A DNA stretch of 64,000 nucleotides. Origin: Liolophura sinensis. Taxonomy: Eukaryota; Mollusca; Polyplacophora; Chitonida; Chitonidae. The position numbers and the translations under genes are program-made. Position 1 is the stretch's first letter, and each line of letters starts with the position of its first letter. Below, piece after piece: positions 33,550-46,939 of the stretch. Where the stretch lies: positions 684,001 through 748,000 of the forward strand of contig NC_088301.1 of NCBI RefSeq assembly GCF_032854445.1, written 5' to 3'. The notes under the pieces were generated by a model that made no database searches, was not told where the DNA came from, and saw only the letters and a program-made list of their open reading frames with translations.

Positions 33550-35337
33550 TCCGGCAACATGACTTTAGTCACTGGTTTTAACTGTGCCGGTTGACTGCTA
33601 AGCCATGTTATTGGTCATTTCTTTCATGAATAATTTGCCTCTAATACCCATGCCTGTTTCTCTAATAGTTATTCCCATTAAATAGTTTGTTATGAACATT
33701 CTAATACTTCACACAACGTTGCAGACAACACATGTAGGCCTACACTCTGAGAATATAGTTCTGTTAACTAACGCCTTTATATAGCCCTTTAAGTTTTATC
33801 CGGTGCCAAAATAAAACAAAGTTTGTTTGTAAACACTAGTCAGAAACAGCAAAACTATAAAGGCCCTAATCTAAAGAGTTACAAAATTCATTCCGTCCTA
33901 TACTGTATACAGATATAGCTGTCGTTTAGTACATTCCCGCCTCTCGGTATATCAGACAACCCCCACAAGGGGACTGCTGCTCGGCTCACACTGGAATCCT
34001 GCCAATCTTCACACTGCTCATGTAACCCTCCAGATTCTTATCGCAGAGCTATCTAAACCCCTCGAGGAACAGTGCTGATAAAACAGTTTAGGGTCTCGGA
34101 GGAAAGAGCCCGATCCAGACGGAGTAAGAGATATACACGTACGCTGTGTACGGCTTACCGTACAGTTTACAGTTATAAAGGCTAAACATACAAGCAATGG
34201 TAACTATATGACTTGCTTGCATCGTCCTTGGAGTAATCTGATCACATGCATATATTTTCGTCAGCTTATCTTTTGCGTAATTACCAACTTCTCAAGGTGA
34301 GATTGAAATCAGGTTCATGCAACGGATTTGCCTTGGTGAAGGCCAGTGTGAAAATTGATTAGTAACGGGCGTGGCAATACGGTGAAAACTAAATCAGGTA
34401 CTGGTAAGAGTTCTGGTGGGTCCGTGTTCTTCGCAATGCTTCCATGTCGACCCTTTGTGGAACTCACTGTCGATGTTTGGGGGAAAACTGAGGGTGAGTC
34501 GCTGAGAAAAGCCTCCCTAACAATTTTCCCGTCTGGTAGTAATTACCTGCACCAGTGCCAGAACTGAAGGTTTCTATATACCTTTCACAGATGCCAACCC
34601 CTCCGGGCAGACTTCTTTCCGTTCAATAAAACAGCAAGATGCCGTCACAAGTATTCGACGAGCCTGTGCAGTCTGTACCCATCAGGCAGATGGATAACTC
34701 TGGGCAAAGCATTTTAAATCAGGTTTTCGGCACTCTAAATTTATTAAATCAGGTTTTCGGCACTCTAAATTTAGAAAAAAAAGAAACATTCACTTGTTGA
34801 GATTTCGTGTTAGCGATCACTAACCACGGGAAATTGTAAAAGGTGTACTCATGTACAACTTTAGACCTGTGTATCTGATAAACTGTACATATCACAGCAC
34901 TGTACACATTGATCTCCAGCGCTACAGGCGTGTAGAGAGAAATCTGCGTCGTAACGAGTACATGGTGTTTGTCTATGAACACTTGTGATTTCGGCGTAAT
35001 ACATATATGATCTGGAATATCTCATCTGAAAACCAACTTTTAGCTTTGTATAATAAGTCATTCCATAAAAGTATCGGATACATCACTGTTCAAATCGACG
35101 ACCTATAAGTGAATTCTGATTGGTTTATATGAATCCTGCATGTGACCTTGTTTTGCTTGCTGGACAACAGGAAAAGTCTGAGCGTATGTGATTCTAACAA
35201 CCAGTGAGGGTTCACTGCCACACATCTACATCCGGGACTTCTCAAATTTGTTTGTGTGAACGACATGATTAAAAAACATAAGCGTGAAAGTTATTTTATT
35301 TTTAATTTTGTAAGAATTTTGTATCCATTTTACTTAA
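33550..35337. other. Gene-free stretch with one 30-bp duplication
   Basis: A direct duplication of 30 bp containing TAAATCAGGTTTTCGGCACT occupies 34714-34773. Nothing else was recognised. Confidence 0.55.
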
Positions 35338-35512
35338 TTTTATTTATTCAATTGGTGTTTTACACCTTACTCAATATTTCACTTATATGATGGCGGCCTT
35401 TATTATGATGGGAGGAAACCGGGCAGGGCCCGGGAGAAACCTACGACCATCCACAGGTTGCTGTCGGACCTTCCCATGTACGGCCGGAGAGGAAGCCAGA
35501 TTTCTGGCTGTC
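35338..35512 (-). mobile_element. SINE family A, partial copy
   Basis: An ATTGGTGTTTTACACC end is followed by GGAGGAAACCGGGCAGGGCC and the ACGGCCGGAGAGGAAGCCAG block; the copy stops before the head. It is more diverged than its neighbour at 35605-35852. Confidence 0.75.
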
Positions 35513-35604
35513 AAGGGAAATAAAACTCACAATGAATGTCATCATGGACCACTGAGAATTCTGCTTGACAGTACAGTGTCTGTTATGCGCTTTCTTTGCA
35601 TGTA

Positions 35605-35852
35605 TATTTAATTATTTATTTGCTTGGTGTTTACGCCGTACTCAAGAATATTTCACTTATACGACGGCGGGAGGAAATTATGGTGGGAGGAAAACAGGCA
35701 GAGCCCCGGAGAAACCCACCACCATCCGTAGGTTCCTGGGAGACCTTCCCACGTACGGTCGGAGAGGATGCCAGCATGAGCTGGACTTGAACTCACAGCG
35801 ACTGCATTGGTGAGAGGCTTCTGGGTCAACCAACTGAGCCGAGGAGGCCCCT
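35605..35852 (-). mobile_element. SINE family A, complete copy
   Basis: Read leftward, it begins with the tRNA-like head GGGGCCTCCTCGGCTCAGTT (A-box-like), has a B-box-like GAGTTCAAGTCC, then the family body with the ACGTACGGTCGGAGAGG, GAGCCCCGGAGAAACCCACC and ACGCCGTACTCAAGAATATT blocks, and ends in an ATTT tail. It is the best reference copy of the family in this window. Confidence 0.85.
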
Positions 35853-36174
35853 TTACATATATACGAATATTGAATGTGAATGTAAATGTAGAGCGGCGGA
35901 TCTTGTAAACTATTCGAGATAAATTCTCCTGTTGCTTGTGAATAGACATTTGATTTGAAATCGATTGCTATATACATCGTTTAAAACACCTATTTTCATT
36001 CCAATCCATTCTTTTGCTAGGCTACATGGTACCACACGCCGCATGGTGCGAGCCAACACGTTATTACTATGTGGATTTCCCAACCCCTCGACCAGTACAT
36101 TCGACCAGCCTTCCATTGATGCAGGGACTGTCCCACAATAGCAAAACATTCAGTTTCAAGTATTTTTTAATGTA
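35853..36174. other. Short stretch without recognised features
   Basis: No feature was recognised between the SINE and the next array. Confidence 0.5.
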
Positions 36175-37125
36175 AGGTTAGCCTGGTGTACAACCTATAT
36201 CAGCCTGGTGAGCCACCTACATCAGACTGATGTACTACCTATATAAGCCTGGAGTACTACCTATAATAGCCTGGAGTACTACCTATATCAGCCTAGTGTA
36301 CTATCTATATCAGTCTAGTGTACTATCTATATAAGCTTAGAGTACTACCTATAAGGTTAGCCTAGTATACTACACATATCAGCCTGGTGAACCACCTACA
36401 TCTTACTGATGTACTACCTAGATAAGCCTAGAGTACTACCCATATAAGTCTGGAGTACTGCCTATATCAGCCTGGTGTACTACCTATATCAGCCTAGAGT
36501 ACTACCTATATCAGCCTAGAGTACTACCTATATCAGCCTAGTGTACTATCTATATAACCTTAGAGTACTACCTATATTAGCCTAGTGTACTACATATATC
36601 ACCCTGGTGTATTACCTACATCAGACTGATGTACTGCCTATATCATCCAAGTGTACTACCTATATCAGTCTGGTGTACTACCTACATCAGCCTGGGGTAC
36701 TACCTACATTAGCCTGGGCTACCGCCTATGTCAGTCTGGGGTACAGCCTACATCAGTTGGAGTACCGCCTGTATCAGCCTGCGGTACCGCCTATACCAGT
36801 CTGGGGTACAGCCTACATCAGTCGGAGTACCGCCTGTATCAGCCTGCGGTACCGCCTATACCAGTCTGGGGTACAGCCTACATCAGTCGGAGTACCGCCT
36901 GTATCAGCCTGCGGTACCGCCTATACCAGTCTGGGGTACAGCCTACATCAGTCGGAGTACCGCCTGTATCAGCCTGCGGTACCGCCTGTATCAGCCTGCG
37001 GTACCGCCTATACCAGTCTGGGGTACAGCCTACATCAGTCGGAGTACCGCCTGTATCAGCCTGCGGTACCGCCTGTATCAGCCTGCGGTACCGCCTATAC
37101 CAGTCTGGTGTACATCCTACATCTG
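36175..37125. repeat. 22-bp minisatellite with a homogenised 65-bp higher-order unit
   Basis: The left part (to about 36.7 kb) is made of loose 22-bp units such as AGCCTGGTGTACTACCTATA. The right part (36.74-37.1 kb) repeats a 65-bp trimer (22+22+21) containing GTCGGAGTACCGCCTGTATC, nearly without change. Open frames of 142-180 codons in three frames are by-products of the repeat. Confidence 0.9.
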
Positions 37126-37129
37126 CGAT

Positions 37130-38424
37130 AGGTGTAAACACTTGGGCACTTGTTAGTGGCCTTAATGAGTCTACCCTCTCACCACCGTGTTGATACAGAT
37201 TCCTTCCACTTCATAGGCTATTACAAAATAATCTCTGGTGACGTGTTGTTTACGTCACTGCACGTTAAACTAATGAACGCTGGCTGTTTTTAACTCCACT
37301 GTGGTCCTAAATTTAACGGTCGAATTACAGTACAATTTGTGAGTATGCCGCGCTAAGTCAGAGTATCCAGATAGCTGTCAGAAATGTCAGTTCCGCTGCA
37401 AATGTTTTCTGCTAACAGGCTTGAAACTGAACTGTTCTCGGTCTCGAGTTTATGTCGAACACAACCGTCGACAGATGTTTCGTTTGCGATGCATGACGGA
37501 TTTAGTCACTCTTTATTTTGGTGGCTGAGCGTAGAGATGAAAATATTGAATCAACATATCCCGGAGAAAGTGCAAAGGTTTTTAAGATAAACCAGAACGG
37601 CTCTGCCAGGAAAAGCGCGGGTGTATTTAACAATTAAGGCAGGGGTTACCCCTCTACATCTGTCAGCGTTCATGTGCTCTAGACCTACCTTATTCTGCGT
37701 TTCCGCCTTTAAAATAAGACTACTGAAACAGGGGAAAGACAACTTCACGTAATCTCTGGAGAAAATGACTACTAATACGCCAGAGTCTGTTCTAGCAGCA
37801 GACTTCTATCAACGGGGTAGAACACTGGCAGACAGACGAAATGTTCTGCCTATCGACCATTAACCACAAAAACTTTCATCCTGACACCAACAGAGCACAG
37901 CAAAAACAAATAAATCTTCTCTTGTCTACACATACACTACCCCTTCATTTGCATACCACAAGGTAGGGGCCTACTGCTTCTTCCAGTATAGCTAAACCAT
38001 TAGGAGCTGGATGCTCATACTATGTGGAAGTAATTGTGTTGTTATATCGTACCATAAGGGAACCAAAATAAAACTCCCCGACAAGACATCATCACGTGAT
38101 CAAAGATACTCGTGTGAATCATATACAACGATGAGCACGTACGTGACAATGGGTGAGAACCTGTGATGCAGCACCGTTCAAAACTATGATATATAAAATA
38201 AGACTACAGCATATAGAGAGTAAACCCAGAATAGTGACGACAATGTGATAACTGGCAAAAGGTCACACGTGGAAAGAAACAGAAGACAGAACTTCCACAC
38301 AAGGCAATGCTGATACAACTACAGGGAGACAGAAACCCATGTCTCGCAACTGACTAGGCCTGTGATTGTGTGATACTTATATGATCAAGACGATGTTGAC
38401 TACAGCGTAATACCTTCGACTACA
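37130..38424. other. Gene-free stretch
   Basis: No exon, RNA gene or mobile element was recognised. Confidence 0.5.
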
Positions 38425-38545
38425 CTAACCGACTAAAGACGCCCAGTAACCGCCTACAGACGCCCAGTAACCGACTAAAGACGCCCAGTAACCGATTACA
38501 GACGCCCAGTAACCGACTACAGACGCACAGTAACCGACAACAGAA
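38425..38545. repeat. 22-bp tandem repeat, about 5 units
   Basis: The units contain AGACGCCCAGTAACCGACTA with A/C variation. A C-rich, A/C-only tract (CCACCACCACC type) follows at 38601-38645. Confidence 0.85.
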
Positions 38546-38645
38546 CGCACCTAATTTGCTTAAGTGGCGTGGTCACCAGATATGGCTGGTAAGACTGACC
38601 ATCCACCACCACCCCCCACCCCCACCCTTTCCCCACACCCACACC

Positions 38646-41600
38646 TCAGAGATTTTGTATTACCTGAAGGTACACAGTCAGATGAAAACAATAACAGAAA
38701 ACAAAACAAGACAGACTTAACAAACCTATTAAACCTACTTCGTATAAATTATGCATTACAACAACACAAAATGTCTTCAACTTGCTCAAAGAACTAACGG
38801 TTCCAAAACAGTTCCAGGAAACCATAATTTTAGTGGGCTATGACGATATTCACCGAAATAAACGAAAGACATTACTAAGAAATTTTAATAAACTCTATAT
38901 TTCATTTCGGAACTCTTGAAATTAAGACACTTTTTTATTAAAATCAAGGACCATCCCTGACATGTGTGGGGCCTCGTGACAGCGATTAAATGCGAATACC
39001 GTGATATTCATTGCTTCCATCAGATTTAAGCTAAACACATTGAAAGGTTGAGGACAGGCACGGTCGGCGTTTTACACAACCACGCCAACACGTGCCCGTC
39101 GGCACCGTAATTGTCCATATGCACACAAACACATGAACAATTCTATCGAATTACAATTTCTTGGAGAAGACAGCTTATTAGGATCATTTTCACTTCCGGT
39201 ATACGATTTCCAGCAAGGATACAGCACGCCTTTTTTGTCCCATTTATTTTTTCTCCCAATGCAATTGGTCAATTTATTCTGTTTTCTCAACAAAGAAGGC
39301 GCTCACGGCTTGGAAAAATCCTCCCCACATTGAATGCACAAGAAAGAAAGAATTGCTGTTGTGGTAAAATAATGGCAAGTGTGGTTGGAAGGGCATGTGA
39401 GCAGTTGCCTTGTGTTCCTGGGGCCAGGAATGTCTATATGCTAAGGACGGAGAGGCGCATTCCCCACCACCGAAAGCTAACCTAGATGTATGCGATAAAG
39501 GAACATAATGGATATGGTACTTGAAAAAGGTTTCACAGTTTACACGTAACAGAAATACCTCTGACGCCAGCCATTGCTTCTGGTATCCTACAAGAGTTTC
39601 TCTCAGCTACATTTAACTGGGTAGATATAATCATCCAAAGACATGTCTAATACATGCCCATGTCACACGCAGTAATTTACAACATCAAATTATGATAGCT
39701 TTGTCATAACTTTTCACTAACTTTTCTGGCCTTAGAATAACTACATTTTTTCTAACCTTTTACAATGAACACGATTTGGCGTTTGACTATTACCTACAAG
39801 AGAATACAATTTTACTTTTAACATTGTTTTTTCACTAAAGCGAATATTCAAATGTGGAACGATATAGGGTTAATTTTATTGACCAAATGACAATGTTCCT
39901 TGCTGTGATATGGTTGCCTTCAGGTTCATGGTTATCTTTTGTGCACTTAATTCTGGTAATATGTACACAGGTGTATGAACGAGCTATGGAGACATAAAAT
40001 ATAGACCTATTGTTTACGACGCTCTCATGTGTGGTATTGCGTGGACTTCGCCTGAGACCGTCCGCTTGTGCACCAACATGACGTATATGTATATCACACG
40101 AATCAAAGTTCGCCCGTAATTTGATAGAGGTCACTGATTCCCGCCGCCCACAAAAAACTGAACGTCAGAGAGAAACACTCCCAAGAATGACTTCAAACAG
40201 TAAATAAACAAACAGACAAATAACATCCCACAGGATTTCAGTATTTGACTGTTAGATTCTGTAAAAAATCCTTAAAATAAAAAATATATGCATCATGTGT
40301 TGTGACATAGTTTTAATGGATCGTTATATAATGGTTAATAACAGTTTATGTCTACTTTGCCTTTAGCAGAGCTTTTAGATCTTGCAAATAGCCAAATACA
40401 CTACAATTCAATTCTAAATTTCCAAATAATGTCTCATGATTATGTCAGTTTATTATAACGAGATATAACTTCATTTATAGTTTTCTATATTGTTCGAAAT
40501 ATGTATAGAAAATACTCCAAACGTCTAATGGCTTACAAATTTACGTCATGTATGGGGACTATTTCCATTACGGAACGGCACTTCGTATTGGCATAAATCG
40601 TTATTCTCCATACACAGTAGACCACGTCAGATTTAACCTATTTCACTGAAATCTGATGTGTTCCACAGTAATATGGTTTTATTTGTACTCTGGACCCGGA
40701 CCTATGCCTTACAGTGTAAAACATGTCTTAGTCTTCAGCTAGATTTGTGCATTTTTGCGGATTTACAATACGTAACACACGGAATATAAACCCTAGCCTG
40801 GCGACGTCATCGTTTTCTCTACCTCATCCATCCTGTGTAACATAGTATTTAGGCCTGCTGTCTTTCTGATGATCAGACAAGAATTTCCCAACAGTTTGCC
40901 CTGTTTCCGTTCAACTCACTTCGTTATGCTCTTATTCCTTGGATGACAGTGTCGTGCTTCGCTAAATATCACTGATTCAAGTTAACCGATCTTTCCTGCT
41001 AGTTGAATATACTATCAGCGATCTGCTCATATATAAGTTACTGTTCCTAACATGAAAATGACACATCGATCATTGCCAAGCAGGTACACAGTCATAAATA
41101 GCATTTAAAAGAAAATGAGGTTAAAAATGTCAAATGACAAGTTAAAGTGTCTCAGTATATAATAGATGAAGATGAAAATGAAATGAAATGTGGGTTGAGG
41201 GAAATTAAAATAACATGACCTATATATAGTTAGGTTAAACTTTTCCTAATACTGTATATTTCTTAAGCATTACTGATTGTTATTCACCACACTGTCCAGA
41301 CAGAGATACACTAATTTCACGGTATATAACCTGGACTTATGAATTTAGTGTTTAATTTGAATTTTCTGCCCGAGAACAAAGTTTTGCTTGTATCTTTCCT
41401 TGTAACAGCGGGATAGAAATCACAAGATGCCCTGGACTGGATTCGTCAATGGGGACGTGCCATTTGTTTGTGGAGTGGTATGGGAATGGGGGGTCGGACA
41501 TTTAGCCTCCATCACATAGAGATTTGTTTCGTACTTTCTCTAGCACTTATTCACGTCCACTTAAAATGATATGTGGCGCTATTCGAGGAACTTTGAGGCC

Positions 41601-43355
41601 TAAAGTACTTGGTCGTTAGCGACAATACAGGCTCACAGTTTCCGGACGGATATATATTAACCATACATTAACACAGAAGACGGCACTGTAGCTCGCATGT
41701 GCCTAGTGTGATGTGTTAACGGTTCCAAACAGCTTCAACTTCAGATCACCTAATCATCACTAATGAAATCGAGTTAAAGTGAATATTAACGGTTCTATGG
41801 CGTGTTGGGTCTGATGATATTGGTGGAATCTAGAGGTGCTAAACACATAACTGTCTGAGAAGGGCGATAAATAGCACATGTAGCTTCTAAGGGAACATAG
41901 AAAACCATATTGATCCAGATATACATATACATATATATATACACACATCAACAGATCTGATAAACGCCCTCAACACAACGATGTGAGAACCGTCACCCAC
42001 TGTATAGTGCGGACTGATGGAGACTGGCCTGAGCTGTCACCCAGCGTACGTCCGTGCTCAAGGCACGTCGCGGGCAGCAGATGACCGGGGATAATGACCC
42101 ATGAGCTTTAGTCCTGTTATAATCCTCGGCTGACCCAGGTACTTTTCAGTGCACTGTCCTCTCCCCAGTATGTCACGGCCAGTCGACAGTACACCTATGT
42201 ACCCGAATGTATCAACTGGAGGCTTGCTCATAACAAACCGTACAGACTTACACGCTTGTAGATACATGGTCAGATCTGTAGGTTCTGTACTGTATATGGC
42301 ACCCCATAAAGATAGAGCATTCTATAGTCTTAATCCTAACTAACTAATACTAACTAATAGACAATAACGACGTTTCATTCATAAAGCCTAAATATGTACA
42401 ACTTTCCAACGCATAAGTTCGATGTACTTACAAAACTCCTCACAATTCTCCCCCGTCATTTTCTCTTCAGTCGTGGCGAGCGTATATTGCCTATATTTCC
42501 TGGGCCCCGCTCGCTAAATTATAAATAATCTCCTGTGTGAAAGTTCAGTGCTGGAAAGCGTCCGTGTAGTGAGCTTGCATAGAGCCTGGACCTACAGAGA
42601 GAGGTCTGGTAAAATCACTCTACCTCTCTCACACTCTCTGTCTTGCCATGCACTCACATAAATTCCGCTTCAAAACTCTTATATCATGTAGTAACGCAAC
42701 AACCAGAGCCTCGCAACTCCGTCCTCATATAACAGCTCTCCGTAACAATTGTCTGTACAGGTTAATATTGCACCATGGGACAGGTAAACACCGGACTGTG
42801 TGTATACACATGGGTCATCCACAGGCACGCGCAGATACAAACCACCTCCCTCCTGCTCTCTATTGTCAGCCTCTTCTTTTAACAAGTTGAGTTAAAGTCG
42901 CGCTAAGTTTAGCACTCAGTGATGCATTAATATTTCACCTCAGCTTCTGCTCGAGTATTCGCCGCAGCGGACTGGACCCTCTCGGCAAGGAGATCTTAGC
43001 CCTTCGAAACTGTATCCGATCAGCAACAACAACGATTTCTCTACTCTACATCACTAGCTAGGACAGGGGCTGTTACGGCGGCAAAACATCAAAGTACACC
43101 GCCCATGTGTTCCTGAGTACTACTGCAGAAATAGGCTACACAGTCAAGAATAGAATGGACGTCTATTATGGGCACTGCCACAGGTGTGCGGAGACTAAGA
43201 GTAGGTATAGACACAAGACAAGGCCGAGACAAGCGACACGCACATGCCGACAGGTGGATAAGGACATAGGTCTATATTTGAGGACAGATCGACGTCGACC
43301 TATTGTAACACATGCGTGAGTAAATCAGATAGAAAACCAAGTAAACATTTGGCGA
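38646..43355. other. Gene-free stretch
   Basis: About 4.7 kb without a convincing exon, RNA gene or repeat. At 42432-42459, on the minus strand, an ATG in a good context opens nine codons (MTGENCEEF) and runs into a GTAAGTAC donor; it is too short to call. Confidence 0.45.
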
Positions 43356-44392
43356 AATGAATTTCAACATAACGGAGACGACAATGTCCCAAATGTGTCA
43401 AATGGAATCTCGTCACACGTATAACCGTCACTGAAGCGCCGATGACAATGTCATAAATGGTATCATATATAACAAATGAAGCAGCGACGACGGGTTCATA
43501 GTTACCTGCTATCTGACCACAGGTATGACCAGTGAAGCAGTGATGAATGTGTCATAATTGGATTTGATTTCAAAGATTTGATTCGTGTTTCTACGCCGTA
43601 CTCAAGAATATATCTTAAGAATATAGGAAACCGGGCACAGCCCGAGGGAAACCCACGACCATCTGCAGGCAGACTGTACCTTCCCACGTACGGCCGGAGA
43701 GGAAGCTAGAATGAACCAGAGTTGAACTCACAGCGACCGCATTGGTGAGAGGCTCCTGGGTCATTACGCTACGCTAGCGCGCTAACCAACTGAACCACGG
43801 AGACCCTGTCATAACTGGAACCCGGTGACGTAAAACCAGTGAAGCACGACTGAAAACTGGTGGCATAAAACCGATGAAGCAGGGATGACGGTGTCATAAT
43901 TAACTGATATTTGGCCATAGATATATAATCGGTGAAGCAGCGAGGAAGGTGTCATAATGTGAACTCGGTGATGTAAAACCGAAGTAACAGCGACAACAAT
44001 GTCATAACTGGAACCTGATGACATAAAACCGATCAAGCATAAATGTGATAACTGGAACCTGGTGACGTAATACCAGTGATGCAGCGACGAAAATGGCATA
44101 ATTGGAACCTCGTGACGTAAAACAGATAAAGTAGCGACGACACTGTCATAACTGGAACCTGATGACTTAAAACTACTGAAACAGCGACGACAATGTCGAA
44201 ATTGGTATCTGGTGACACAAAACCGATAAAGCAGCGACGACAATGTCATAATTGGAACCTGGTGACACAAAACCGATGAAACAGTGACGACTGTGTCATA
44301 ATTGGAACCTGGTGACACAAAACCGATGAAACAGTGACGACTATGTGATAACTGGAACCTGGCCACGTAAACCAACAAAGCGACAACGTCAT
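43356..44392. repeat. About 50-bp degenerate minisatellite, interrupted by a SINE
   Basis: Units contain GTCATAATTGGAACCTGGTG and AACCGATGAAGCAGCGACGA. The array runs on both sides of the SINE A copy at 43556-43808, so the SINE inserted after the array existed. The left part is shorter and more diverged. Confidence 0.85.
43556..43808 (-). mobile_element. SINE family A copy inserted in the 50-bp array
   Basis: Read leftward, it starts with the head AGGGTCTCCGTGGTTCAGTT, includes a GTTAGCGCGCTAGCGTAGCG segment absent from the 35605-35852 copy, a B-box-like GAGTTCAACTC, and the usual body. The AAGAATAT block near its 3' end is duplicated and part of the body is missing. Both flanks are GTCATAA-TGGA from the host array. 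Confidence 0.85.
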
Positions 44393-44565
44393 AATTGGTA
44401 TGTATGTATGCATGTATGAATGCTTGCCGTTTAACGTCGTACTTAACAATTTTTCAGCCATATGATGACAAGATGTCATTAGGTGTGTGTACACAAAATG
44501 TGTCTTCTTGTGGCAGGGGGAGTTCATGCCCGCAAAGTGCTATCGCCACTGAAGTATCTGATCTG
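44393..44565 (-). mobile_element. SINE family B, 5'-truncated copy
   Basis: A TATGTATGTATGCATG tail end is followed by TTTAACGTCGTACTTAACAA and TTTTTCAGCCATATGATGAC, the reverse complement of the family B 3' region. The copy ends near GCCACTGAAGTATCTGATC, exactly where the next minisatellite begins. Confidence 0.75.
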
Positions 44566-46484
44566 ATATACAGGTCCGTCTGATCTGAAAACATGTACGT
44601 CTGATCTGATATACGTCTACGTCTAATCTGTTATACAGGTCCGTCTGATATGATGTACGTGTACGTCTTATCTGAAATGCATGCACGTCTGATCTGATAT
44701 ACGTGTACAGTGTACGTCGGATCTGATATACGTGTACGGTGTACGTCTGATATGATGTACGTGTACGTCTGATCTAACATACACATACGTCTGATTTGAC
44801 ATACATTTCCGTCTAATCTGAAATGCATGTACGTGTCAACTGATATACGTGCACGTCTGATATGATATACGTGTACGTCTGATATTATATACGTCTGATA
44901 TGATGTACGTGTGCGTCTGATATGATGTACGTGTACGTCTTATCTGAAATGCATGTACGTCTGATCTGATATACGTGTACGGTGTACGTCTGATCTGACA
45001 TACGCATCCGTCTGATCTGACATGACATACACGTACGTCTGATCTGACATACACGTACGTCTGATCTGACATACATGTACGTCTGATCTGACATACATGT
45101 ACGTCTGATCTGACATACATGTACGTCTGATCTGACATGACATACATGTACGTCTGATCTGACATGACATACATGTACGTCTGATCTGGCACACATGTAC
45201 GTCTGATCTGACATGACATACATGTACGTCTGATCTGACATACATGTACGTCTGATCTGACGTACATGTACATATGAACTGATATACGTCTGATATTATA
45301 TACGTGTGCGTCTGATATGATGTACGTGAACGTCTTATCTGAAATGCATACGTCTGATCTGACATACATGTACGTCTGATCTAACATACAAGTACGTCTG
45401 ACCTGATATACGTGTACGGTGTACGTCTGATATGATGTACGTGTACGTCTAATCTGACATACATGTACGTCTGATCTGACATGACATACATGTACGTCTG
45501 ATCTGACATACATGTACGTCTGATCTAACATATACGTACGTCTGATCTGACATACATGTACGTCTGATCTGACATACATGTACGTCTGATCTAACATATA
45601 CGTACGTCTGATCTGACATACATGCACGTCTGATCTAACATATACGTACGTCTGATCTGACATACATGCACGTCTGATCTAACATATACGTACGTCTGAT
45701 CTGACATACATGTACGTCTGATCTGACATACATGTACGTCTGATCTGACATACATGTACGTCTGATCTAACATATACGTACGTCTGATCTGACATACATG
45801 TACGTCTGATCTGACATACATGCACGTCTGATCTAACATATACGTACGTCTGATCTGACATACATGCACGTCTGATCTAACATATACGTACGTCTGATCT
45901 GACATACATGTACGTCTGATCTGACATACATGTACGTCTGATCTGACATACATGTACGTCTGATCTGACATACATGTACGTCTGATCTAACATATACGTA
46001 CGTCTAATCTGACATACATGTACGTCTGATCGAACATATACGTACGTCTGATCTGACATACATGTACCTCTGATCTGACATACATGTACGTCTGATCTAA
46101 CATATACGTACGTCTGATCTGACATACATGTACGTCTGATCTGACATACATGTACGTCTGATCTGACATACATGTACGTCTGATCTAACATACATGTACC
46201 TCTGATCTGACATACATGTACGTCTGATCTAACATATACGTACGTCTGATCTGACATACATGCACGTCTGATCTAACATATACGTACGTCTGATCTGACA
46301 TACATGTACGTCTGATCTAACATATACGTACGTCTGATCTGACATACATGTACGTCTGATCTAACATATACGTACGTCTGATCTGACATACATGTACGTC
46401 TGATCTAACATATACGTACGTCTGATCTGACATACATGTACGTCTGATCTGACATACATGTACGTCTGATCTGACATACATGTA
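44566..46484. repeat. 22-bp minisatellite, about 85 units
   Basis: The unit is CATGTACGTCTGATCTGACA plus two bases, with a common variant in CTAACATATACGTACG. Units of 22 bp read three frames in turn, giving the 275-codon and shorter minus-strand frames (MSDQTYMYVRSDVHVC type), which are not genes. The left third (to about 45.4 kb) is more irregular, the right two thirds very uniform. Confidence 0.93.
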
Positions 46485-46939
46485 AACCAGGTGTTATAAT
46501 ATGAATAATATGTATGTTTATCCGAAGACGGAGAGTAACCGGGTATATTGTCCTGATTGGGTCCAAAGTAAGTCTCTCTCCACGACCAATCCATCAGTCA
46601 GTAATTGTCATTACGTACGTTTCAGACAGATCTACTGAGAGCCATTTGCTGTTCACAAGGACATATCAGCAGGAAATAGACCTAATACACACGGACAAAG
46701 TGGGAGGAAGAGGGGTGGGGGTGTTTACCATTCTCCTTTATTCAGAAATAATAGTTCCGACAAATAAATTTAGACCCCAGCTTTAAATTAAGCCCAAAGA
46801 ACGTGCTTGTGTTTACTGTGCTTATGTGTTGACGGAAGAGTTGTTTGAAGTGTGAGGTAAGTGATTGCCCCTCAAGGACTCTTACAAAGATAGCACAAGT
46901 GGTGGAGAGGGAAAGCAGTGGTCAGATGGGGGCAGTTAG

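Noticed and set aside
36607-37193. Frames of 142-180 codons as tandem-repeat proteins
   Set aside because: All three frames are open because the 22-bp and 65-bp units lack stops. Nothing supports translation.
42432-42459. Nine-codon alternative first exon (MTGENCEEF then GTAAGT)
   Set aside because: Good start context and donor, but too short to tell from chance without transcripts.
44836-45663. 275-codon minus-strand frame (MSDQTYVYVRSD...) as a gene
   Set aside because: Produced by the 22-bp unit read in three frames in turn; there is no non-repeat coding sequence.
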